Assembly (NCBI GenBank): GCA_030668165.1
Contig: DAOUUM010000053.1
Coordinates: 1 to 11,691, forward strand
DNA from: Candidatus Heimdallarchaeota archaeon
GTDB taxonomy: Archaea; Asgardarchaeota; Heimdallarchaeia; Heimdallarchaeales; Kariarchaeaceae
Reading direction: 5' to 3'
Length of the DNA: 11,691 nucleotides
Shown: piece by piece, positions 6,680-11,691 of the stretch
How positions within the stretch are numbered: the stretch's first letter is position 1
How the letters are laid out: each line of letters starts with the position of its first letter
The notes under the pieces: model-generated
Seen by the model: only the letters and a program-made list of their open reading frames with translations
The model's database searches: none
Told to the model about the DNA's origin: nothing
Program-made: the position numbers and the translations under genes

Positions 6680-8005
6680 TTATAGGAAATCATTTCTTCT
6701 TTTCTTTCTGTCTTTCTTTATGTATATTATCAACGAAATAATTGTCACAATCAGTATGGTTCCAGGTATTATGATATAATTTATTGTGGAACTTCTTGTG
6801 ATCCATGATTTGAAATCATTAGGATCCCTCGGATTGGTACCATCCTTGTATTCAAATAAACTCACCACCCCATCACCATCATGATCCACGAACCCATCAT
6901 CATAGAATGGATTAAATGCAAATTGAAATTCATAACCAGATGGCATGCCATCATCATCGAAATCAAGTTCATCAAAATTAACAGTATTAGATACTGACTC
7001 TGAGGCATCAATAAGACCATGACCGGAGAATACATCGAAACCCTTGTCAAATATATCAATAGCACTCTCTTTCAATAATTCTTCATAATATACAACGGGA
7101 AAATCGTTTCTAATGGATCTCATCAAGGCAATTACTGCGGACACCGTTGGTGCAGAAAATGAGGTTCCTGATACATAATAGGCAATATTATCTGAGTCGA
7201 TAACTGGAATTCGAGAACCAGGTGCAGTGAAATCTACCTCGTTTCCATAATTTGAGTAACTAGCAAGATGAGTTGGGGTATCAAGAGCACTTACAGTTAT
7301 GGTATTATTTAATTTTCCGTAAAAATTCACAGAGCCACCCTCATTACCAGCGGAAACCACAATCGATACATTATAGTATTTTGCCTTGTACGTTAACTGT
7401 TCCATGAGATTATCGATAAATCCACCGATTTCTGCATTTGTTCCCAAACTAAGATTGATTATATCAGCCCTGTTTTTGATTGCATAATCCATCCCTTGAT
7501 AGATCTCTGAAAAAAAACCAGTACCATTGGAATCGAGAACTCTTACAGTCATCAACTTGACATTCGGAGCAATTCCCGTCACATCATCATTATCCGATAT
7601 CACAACACTCGATACCATTGTACCATGACCGTCTATTTCTCCATATGTTTGATCAGTTGTCGGATCCTCATCAAAATCAATGAAATCATACCCATAAATA
7701 TCATCAATGAAACCATTGTTATCATCGTCAATATCTGGTAAACCGTCCTTTTCCAGTTGATTCTCCCATCGATTTTCCACTGATAAAGCTGTTACATTCC
7801 AATTTATTCCTGAATCAACAATTGCAATTGTGATATCTTTACTACCTTTTGTTACATCCCAAGCATCCTGAATATTGATAGCTTCCAGATTCCAGCTCAG
7901 TTCATCAATTTGGGATGTCTCGTTTTCCTGACCAACAGCCATAAACGAGGGGTTCAGAACTAATAGAATGATAATAGGAGTAAGGAAGATGGAATTGAAT
8001 TTCAA
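6680..8005 (-). CDS. Membrane-anchored subtilisin-like serine protease (S8 family)
   Basis: This is a secreted endopeptidase held at the outer face of the membrane. Residues 1-25 are a signal peptide. The S8 catalytic domain (about 38-338) has the full triad: D64 in IAIVDSGINW, H127 in DGHGTMVSSV and S282 in VSGTSFSAPTVSA, with oxyanion Asn221 in VVSAGNEGG. An Asp-rich insert DIDDDNNGFIDD (91-102) follows the first Asp and probably binds calcium. After the protease domain come two short Asp-rich segments (347-354 and 374-380, DHDGDGV, followed by DGTNPRDPND) of thrombospondin type-3-like form. A TM helix at 408-428 and a KKDRKKRR tail complete it. No I9-type propeptide fits between signal and catalytic domain. 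The start must be the TTG at 8005, because a TGA lies six codons upstream and the signal peptide begins here. Confidence 0.92.
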   Translation of the reverse strand: MKFNSIFLTPIIILLVLNPSFMAVGQENETSQIDELSWNLEAINIQDAWDVTKGSKDITIAIVDSGINWNVTALSVENRWENQLEKDGLPDIDDDNNGFIDDIYGYDFIDFDEDPTTDQTYGEIDGHGTMVSSVVISDNDDVTGIAPNVKLMTVRVLDSNGTGFFSEIYQGMDYAIKNRADIINLSLGTNAEIGGFIDNLMEQLTYKAKYYNVSIVVSAGNEGGSVNFYGKLNNTITVSALDTPTHLASYSNYGNEVDFTAPGSRIPVIDSDNIAYYVSGTSFSAPTVSAVIALMRSIRNDFPVVYYEELLKESAIDIFDKGFDVFSGHGLIDASESVSNTVNFDELDFDDDGMPSGYEFQFAFNPFYDDGFVDHDGDGVVSLFEYKDGTNPRDPNDFKSWITRSSTINYIIIPGTILIVTIISLIIYIKKDRKKRRNDFL

Positions 8006-8036
8006 TTTGGTCTGATTGGATCATGCAAATATCGAT

Positions 8037-8050
8037 TAATAATATTATTA
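8037..8050. repeat. 14-bp perfect palindrome at the subtilase promoter
   Basis: TAATAATATTATTA is perfectly self-complementary and lies 32-45 bp upstream of the subtilase TTG, at or just upstream of where its TATA box should be. It could be an operator, but A+T palindromes of this size arise easily in AT-rich spacers. Confidence 0.3.
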
Positions 8051-8077
8051 CATAGAAATAAAATAACATGAAATCAG

Positions 8078-8083
8078 AAAAAA
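8078..8083 (-). terminator. Possible oligo-T terminator after the 105-residue orphan gene
   Basis: Six T residues on the minus strand lie about 38 nt past the stop codon at 8121, in the 115-bp spacer before the subtilase gene. Confidence 0.3.
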
Positions 8084-8120
8084 TTCAACGACAGATTGAC
8101 AGATTTTGATTTGTTTAACT

Positions 8121-8438
8121 TTAAGATGCTTCTGCAGATACTGATTCTAATAAAGATAGAAGATTTGTTAGTTCTGATTCAAGATTGATACCGATCATAC
8201 CAGCTAAGACCATGGATGAAACCATGTTCTCAATGATCTCGTCAGCAATTGTCTCTTTCTGTTCGGCAAGAACTGCTTGGTTCATTAATTGATGAGAGAA
8301 CTTGTTCAGTAAACTTTCACCAATCATCCTCATGGGGGAGTTATGTAAAACGCTGACATCGGAGACAACACTTCTGTAACTTGCTCGACTTTCTATTAAT
8401 GATACAAATCTTGATTGAATATCTGTTAAATCCATCAT
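8121..8438 (-). CDS. Small helical protein of unknown function (about 105 residues)
   Basis: I do not recognise this protein. From the ATG at 8438 it reads MMDLTDIQSRFVSLIESR and is predicted to be almost wholly helical, with Met-, Ser- and Leu-rich heptad-like segments. It has no cysteines, no signal peptide and no convincing TM helix (the VSSMVLAGMIGIN stretch is short). The acidic C-terminus SLLESVSAEAS suggests a soluble protein that may self-associate. An upstream in-frame GTG (8447) is possible, but GTGAT works better as a ribosome-binding site 4 nt before the ATG. A clear TATA box at 8485-8495 fits a short leader of about 25 nt, so the gene has its own promoter. It is followed by the subtilase gene on the same strand. 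Confidence 0.7.
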   Translation of the reverse strand: MMDLTDIQSRFVSLIESRASYRSVVSDVSVLHNSPMRMIGESLLNKFSHQLMNQAVLAEQKETIADEIIENMVSSMVLAGMIGINLESELTNLLSLLESVSAEAS

Positions 8439-8484
8439 ACTTATCACTTCAATTTTTTAACTGTCTACTTATATGTATAGTACA

Positions 8485-8495
8485 TTAATATATAA
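8485..8495 (-). promoter_or_regulatory. Strong TATA box for the 105-residue orphan gene
   Basis: TTATATATTAA on the minus strand is the clearest TATA box in the window. It predicts transcription start near 8463 and a leader of about 25 nt before the ATG at 8438. A second AT-rich box (CATATAAG) lies nearer, at about 8467-8474. Confidence 0.55.
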
Positions 8496-8555
8496 GTAAA
8501 CGTATTACTTGGTTGTTAGAACCATCTCCGAACCTATTCACCATTTCCTTTAAAG

Positions 8556-8566
8556 AATAAATATTT
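8556..8566 (+). promoter_or_regulatory. TATA-like box upstream of the GC-rich RNA candidate
   Basis: AATAAATATTT on the plus strand predicts transcription start near 8586-8588, almost at the point where base composition changes from AT-rich to GC-rich (about 8581). TTTAAAG at 8549-8555 is an alternative box. Confidence 0.4.
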
Positions 8567-8580
8567 AGTTGAATTTTTAG

Positions 8581-8762
8581 GGTACATAGTTCGAGTTGGA
8601 GTCGGGGCATATGTTCTATTTCTTCCACAGGAAACATACGGGTGGGTGCCTCCATCAAATATTAGCGCCATATAGATGGCACATTACAAACTTGAAATGT
8701 CAGCCAATAATAAGGGCATGCGTCCTTTGTGACGCGTGCAGATGGTTACTTGTGAATGAGTT
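8581..8762 (+). ncRNA. Candidate structured RNA or long 5' leader (GC-rich island)
   Basis: The spacer 8448-8826 (379 bp) has no convincing protein gene, but this part is about 45% GC by hand count (81 of 180) against about 26% in its flanks, the usual sign of a structured RNA in an AT-rich archaeon. Hairpins are visible. (a) 8716-8724 pairs with 8731-8739: nine pairs, including one U-G, around a 6-nt loop. (b) GCCAT/ATGGC with an ATAG loop lies near 8667-8680. (c) An extended arm is built from 8597-8601/8650-8654, 8607-8609/8647-8649, 8610-8614/8634-8638 and 8623-8626/8630-8633. The U-G pair 8719-8736 would be A-C on the other strand, so plus-strand transcription is favoured. I do not recognise an RNase P, SRP, C/D or riboswitch signature. 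It may be independent or a leader of the kinase gene. Confidence 0.5.
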
Positions 8763-8826
8763 TATAGCCATTAATTACTGAATAAAATAACACTCTACAA
8801 TAACATTAATCTAAGACACCAACCTG

Positions 8827-9864
8827 TTGATTGATGTGAATTTTGGAATTTTAACTTCTGGAGGAGATACTCCAGGAATGAATACTGTTATCAAATCGGT
8901 GTACCGACGTTGTATACAGAATAATCATAAGTTGATCGGTTTTTCAGGTGGTTGGAAGGGTTTATTGGATAATAATTCGATTAGGATATCAGAATCAGTA
9001 TTAGATGATATCGATCTTGGGGGCACCATATTAGGTAGTGGGAGGACTAATCCATTAATGGTTGATAATGGTATTGAGACAATAAAACAAACCCTTGAGA
9101 AAAACAGTATCACGGCCATGATTGCCATTGGGGGAGAGGATACTCTTGGTGTGGCTAATGAATTGTGCAAGGCAGGCTTACCCATGATTGGAGTTCCCAA
9201 AACTATTGATAATGACTTGGATGGCACAGACTACACTTTTGGTTTTAATACAGCCATTACCATCGCTACTGAGGCGATGGATAGATTACATTCAACGGCA
9301 AAATCTCATAATAGAGTAATTGTTGTCGAGATAATGGGTCGTCATGCTGGATGGATGACACTTCACAGTGGAATAGCAGCTGGAGCCCATATGATATTGA
9401 TCCCAGAATTCAGTTTATCGAAGGCAGAAATTGTAAATATCATAAAGAAGAGGTATGATAATGGCAATACTTGGGGAATTGTTGCAGTCTCCGAGGGTTA
9501 TTCATTTTCGAAAACTGAGACAAATGATATGGAGAAGGATGAATTTGGTCATGTTTTACTAGATAAATTGGATGTGGCACAATCCATAGCAGACTTGCTC
9601 AAAAATGAGTTGGGAATAACCACTCGAGCGATTAAGCTCGGACATGTTCAGAGAGGAGGATCTCCGACTGCGTTTGATAGAGTACTATGCACCCAACTTG
9701 GTTTCAGTGCATACGATCTAGCTATTAATAAAGAATTTGGAAAAATGCCAGCATTACAGGGAATCCATATTGTTCCAATTGATTTATCACAAGCTGTAGC
9801 CAGGCTGAAAACCGTTGATGAACAGTCATGGAAGGTAGCCCGAAAGTTAATGGGATTGGATTAA
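8827..9864 (+). CDS. 6-phosphofructokinase, predicted pyrophosphate-dependent
   Basis: This PFK-A superfamily enzyme phosphorylates fructose 6-phosphate to fructose 1,6-bisphosphate in glycolysis; with PPi the step is reversible (EC 2.7.1.90). Its 345 residues cover the whole fold: LTSGGDTPGMN (9-19), GSGRTNP (70-76), IGGEDTLGVA (101-110), PKTIDND (124-130) with catalytic D128, MGRHAGW (170-176), IPE with E194, and GHVQRGGSPTAFDR (272-285) for substrate binding. The two residues that separate donors are the PPi type: Asp105, where ATP enzymes have Gly (GGDGS), and Lys125, where ATP enzymes such as E. coli have Gly (PGTIDND). The sequence most resembles the actinobacterial PPi-PFK group. The start is uncertain: TTG at 8827, or GTG at 8836 giving MNFGILTSGGD, which fits the family better. 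No ribosome-binding site is clear. Confidence 0.92.
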   Translation: MIDVNFGILTSGGDTPGMNTVIKSVYRRCIQNNHKLIGFSGGWKGLLDNNSIRISESVLDDIDLGGTILGSGRTNPLMVDNGIETIKQTLEKNSITAMIAIGGEDTLGVANELCKAGLPMIGVPKTIDNDLDGTDYTFGFNTAITIATEAMDRLHSTAKSHNRVIVVEIMGRHAGWMTLHSGIAAGAHMILIPEFSLSKAEIVNIIKKRYDNGNTWGIVAVSEGYSFSKTETNDMEKDEFGHVLLDKLDVAQSIADLLKNELGITTRAIKLGHVQRGGSPTAFDRVLCTQLGFSAYDLAINKEFGKMPALQGIHIVPIDLSQAVARLKTVDEQSWKVARKLMGLD

Positions 9865-9865
9865 T

Positions 9866-10114
9866 TTACAAACCTAGTTCTTTTTTAATAGCGTTTTTCA
9901 ACAGATCCCTTTGAATCTTTTTAGGATCTAAATTCATATCTTTTGCAATTTTGAGGCCAACCTGCATCATCTTATCCTTGGCCACATTATCAACACCCGA
10001 CTCCGTAACAATTTCCTTGATTATGCCCCCAAGAAGGGAAGATAATGCCTTTTTAATTGCATCTCCAGCAATATCAGTAGCACTTTTCCCAACTTTTTTG
10101 ATATACTTACTCAT
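9866..10114 (-). CDS. Lysine-rich small protein of unknown function (82 residues)
   Basis: I do not recognise this protein. It is basic (16 Lys by hand count) and predicted mainly helical. An amphipathic stretch A-G-D-A-I-K-K-A-L-S-S-L-L-G-G-I-I-K-E-I-V occupies about residues 16-36, and the charged C-terminus runs DPKKIQRDLLKNAIKKELGL. It has no cysteines and no signal peptide. Binding to nucleic acid or to membrane surface are both possible but unproven. The ATG at 10114 lies 25 nt after a TATA-like region, the leaderless spacing, which supports expression. Its stop codon is one base from that of the phosphofructokinase on the other strand, so the two transcripts must overlap. Confidence 0.65.
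   Translation of the reverse strand: MSKYIKKVGKSATDIAGDAIKKALSSLLGGIIKEIVTESGVDNVAKDKMMQVGLKIAKDMNLDPKKIQRDLLKNAIKKELGL
9881..9886 (+). terminator. Oligo-T terminator candidate for the phosphofructokinase gene
   Basis: Six T residues lie 17 nt past the kinase stop codon, within the 3' end of the convergent 82-residue gene. Confidence 0.35.
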
Positions 10115-10130
10115 TATCTCTACTTGAAAA

Positions 10131-10145
10131 TATATCTTATATTAA
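10131..10145 (-). promoter_or_regulatory. TATA-like region for the 82-residue orphan gene
   Basis: TTAATATAAGATATA on the minus strand is centred about 25 nt before the ATG at 10114, the leaderless spacing. It lies in the 61-bp spacer after the hydrolase gene. Confidence 0.45.
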
Positions 10146-10175
10146 GCTATTTGATTTCAATCGTGGGTTTTAGGA

Positions 10176-11105
10176 TCATTTATACTTTTCAAACCACTCA
10201 ACTATCCAATCATTCACCATATCCTTTTCAGGACCTAATAATAGGGAATGAGGAGAGTTTTTAGCATCTTTGAAGGTAGTTGGTGTATTGGGGAAGAAAT
10301 TACGATACTCCTCAGGTTGATCCACTAGGGTTTTGTGATCCAAACCAGCTCTTACATATAACACAGGGAGGTTCAGTTTATTTGCGCGTTTTCTAAGGAG
10401 TTTGGTTACCTCAAATATACTGCCTATGGCATATAGTGGTGTTTTTTGATATGTTGCAATTCCTGCCTCACGTATTGCTAATCTCTTTCTTTTTGAACGA
10501 GGCCAGTACTTGACAACCATGGACATCTGCCTCACAAATTTTGCACTTGAAATGTGAAGATTTATTGGAGTACTGAGTGCGATAATAGTTTCTATTGGAT
10601 ATATAGTTGAGAGAAGAAGCCCGAGTGTACCACCCAATGAATGCCCCAGATAGAACATTCGATCACATTTCTTAGACATTTCCTTGTAGTGCCAAACTAC
10701 GGTTGAGAACCAGTCCACTCCAGAAGTTTGGGCCATATCAGCCTCTGTGGTGCCATGACCCTTAAGCCTGAGTGCACGAACATAATATCCCTCTTTTGCC
10801 ATAATTGGTCCAATCTCTCTGAATATCTCAGGAGTTGCTGCAAAACCATGAGCCATCAGGATCCCAATACCATTGGGCTTATCTGGTATAATTTCAAATG
10901 GTCTTGCCTGGGGTAGAACCTTATTGTTAACGATTGATGAAGAGAATATCCATTTTAATAGGGTTATGGGGGCTTTGAATGCACTTCTGATAGAATAACT
11001 ATACAATCGTAATTCTCTTTGAACAAATCGAAGGGTGGTCTTGGAAAACGATTCCCTTTCCAGAATGTCAAAATCCATGAATTCGGGAACATTTGATTTT
11101 TCCAT
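10176..11105 (-). CDS. Alpha/beta-hydrolase (carboxylesterase / monoacylglycerol-lipase-like)
   Basis: This is a 309-residue serine hydrolase, probably an esterase acting on acyl esters or lipids. The core (about 78-309) shows the oxyanion loop AHGFAATPE (85-93), R-L-K-G-H-G-T-T (113-120, typical of carboxylesterase Est30/MGL-like members), the nucleophile elbow LGHSLGG with S156, the acid D256 in VRAGLDHKT and H286 in NSPHSLLL. The catalytic triad is therefore complete. The first 75 residues are an extra N-terminal region with amphipathic and hydrophobic pieces (APITLLKWIF, about 45-54) that may bring the enzyme to the membrane. The gene starts 2 nt after the stop codon of the four-TM membrane protein, with GAGTGAT as a likely ribosome-binding site. 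They form one operon and may act together at the membrane. Confidence 0.88.
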   Translation of the reverse strand: MEKSNVPEFMDFDILERESFSKTTLRFVQRELRLYSYSIRSAFKAPITLLKWIFSSSIVNNKVLPQARPFEIIPDKPNGIGILMAHGFAATPEIFREIGPIMAKEGYYVRALRLKGHGTTEADMAQTSGVDWFSTVVWHYKEMSKKCDRMFYLGHSLGGTLGLLLSTIYPIETIIALSTPINLHISSAKFVRQMSMVVKYWPRSKRKRLAIREAGIATYQKTPLYAIGSIFEVTKLLRKRANKLNLPVLYVRAGLDHKTLVDQPEEYRNFFPNTPTTFKDAKNSPHSLLLGPEKDMVNDWIVEWFEKYK

Positions 11106-11107
11106 GA

Positions 11108-11626
11108 TTAATCACTCTGTTCAGATTCAATAGTATCAACTAAATGCTCCAGTTGCTGATAATATCCAGGTCTCTGTCTGGCAAATCTGCCAAGAATAGG
11201 CAATATTACAACAAAAGTGCAAATGGGTATGATTACGAACCATGACCAATCTGTACCCATGAAACCTTCATTTAATCCATAGAGTTTGTCAAGGTAAAAG
11301 AAGAAGAAGCTGAATAGTATGCCAGCAAATGGGATCATGATCCAAGCATATTCGGGATTATACCTCATCATCTGGGTGGTGAGGAAAAATATCCATACAC
11401 CAAGGGAAGCTAAATGTGCCCAGTCAACAGCCCAATTATCATAAATACCATCGCTAGTAAAATCAATTGCAAATAGCATCATTGACAATACCAGTACAAT
11501 TGCGAATGTACCCCAGGTATGAAATTTTGTATCATATTTTGCTTCTGGATGCAGTTCTTTGCCACAATGAGGGCAATGTGATAGTTTTTTGTGATCGATT
11601 TCATCCATATGAATAGAACTAATCAT
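11108..11626 (-). CDS. Integral membrane protein with an N-terminal half zinc ribbon
   Basis: This is a 172-residue protein of unknown function. Residues 18-25 are CPHCGKEL, one C-x-x-C zinc knuckle; the second pair that would complete a zinc ribbon is absent, so metal binding would need a dimer or the nearby His residues (H11, H17, H20, H26). Four hydrophobic segments follow, at about 38-56, 68-86, 94-112 and 128-147. After them comes the basic GRFARQRPG and an acidic tail, so both ends are probably cytoplasmic. Many such archaeal proteins are annotated only as zinc-ribbon domain-containing. The start at ATG 11626 is supported by a TATA box predicting transcription start near 11639; an internal ATG (residue 7) is an alternative. 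It is the first gene of a two-gene unit with the hydrolase. Confidence 0.75.
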   Translation of the reverse strand: MISSIHMDEIDHKKLSHCPHCGKELHPEAKYDTKFHTWGTFAIVLVLSMMLFAIDFTSDGIYDNWAVDWAHLASLGVWIFFLTTQMMRYNPEYAWIMIPFAGILFSFFFFYLDKLYGLNEGFMGTDWSWFVIIPICTFVVILPILGRFARQRPGYYQQLEHLVDTIESEQSD

Positions 11627-11660
11627 TCATCAATATGATATTAATGCTGTTCCCATTGAA

Positions 11661-11670
11661 TTATATAAAA
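11661..11670 (-). promoter_or_regulatory. TATA box of the membrane protein-hydrolase operon
   Basis: TTTTATATAA on the minus strand lies about 40 nt before the ATG at 11626. The leader would be about 13 nt, long enough for the GATGA string just before the ATG. Confidence 0.5.
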
Positions 11671-11691
11671 AATAGTCTTTGAATTTGGTAA

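Noticed and set aside
6862..7065. A Met/Leu-rich minus-strand frame and ATC/ATG-rich triplet repeats within the subtilase gene
   Set aside because: This is the shifted frame of the Asp-rich calcium segments. The triplet pattern comes from runs of Asp codons, not from a separate repeat.
8596..8781. A 61-codon open frame on the plus strand with several Cys, His and Trp residues and a C-x-x-C-x-x-C-like run
   Set aside because: It starts with TTG without a ribosome-binding site, coincides exactly with the GC-rich hairpin island, and its odd Cys/His/Trp content is what a structured RNA gives when translated.
8750..8782. A GTGAATGA ... CTGA pair that could be a C/D box RNA
   Set aside because: The first box does not match RTGATGA, the spacing is too short, and no flanking stem or guide region is visible.
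8925..9227. A 100-codon minus-strand frame opposite the phosphofructokinase, and the plus-strand frame at 10728-10916 opposite the hydrolase
   Set aside because: Both are antisense to genes with complete active-site motifs.
1..11691. CRISPR arrays, insertion sequences, integrase or attachment sites, and defence islands
   Set aside because: No regularly spaced repeats, transposase or integrase motifs, or terminal inverted repeats were seen, and the tRNA gene has no partial duplicate in the window.

Overview
The window reads as chromosomal DNA of an AT-rich archaeon. It carries an archaeal/eukaryal-type ribosomal protein uS15, a KEOPS Pcc1 subunit, an archaeal RecJ/Cdc45-family protein, TATA-like boxes about 22-27 nt upstream of several start codons (leaderless mRNAs), and a tRNA gene without an encoded CCA. 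The bacterial-looking phosphofructokinase, the membrane-anchored subtilase and the eukaryote-like C-terminus of uS15 would fit an Asgard (Heimdallarchaeia-like) lineage, but that placement is inference. No mobile elements, integrases, phage genes or CRISPR arrays were seen.

Left part (1-2478): the N-terminus of a sugar-1-phosphate nucleotidylyltransferase runs off the left edge and is divergent from rpsO - recJ/Cdc45-like - pcc1. This is a known archaeal information-processing neighbourhood (ribosome, replication/repair, tRNA t6A modification). The RecJ-like protein has lost most of its catalytic motifs.

Middle (2479-5298), all on the minus strand: a two-gene unit (small signal-peptide/one-TM protein, then a GNAT-like acetyltransferase) converges on pcc1 with no intergenic base. 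Upstream of it lie a Kbl-type alpha-oxoamine synthase and tRNA-Arg(CCT).

Right-centre (5384-8438), minus strand: a HEAT-repeat protein, a secreted membrane-anchored subtilisin-like protease, and an orphan helical protein of about 105 residues with a strong TATA box. A 14-bp palindrome sits at the protease promoter.

Region 8448-8826 has no convincing protein gene. It holds a GC-rich island (about 45% GC by hand count against about 26% in its flanks) with strong hairpins, best read as an undescribed structured RNA or 5' leader. It is followed by a phosphofructokinase with pyrophosphate-type active-site signatures.

Right end (9866-11626), minus strand: a lysine-rich 82-residue orphan that converges on the kinase with one intervening base, then a two-gene unit of a zinc-ribbon-like membrane protein and an alpha/beta hydrolase. 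The best leads are the GC-rich RNA candidate, the catalytically degenerate RecJ/Cdc45 homologue and the predicted PPi-dependent phosphofructokinase. I did not find an obvious multi-gene new defence or mobile system.
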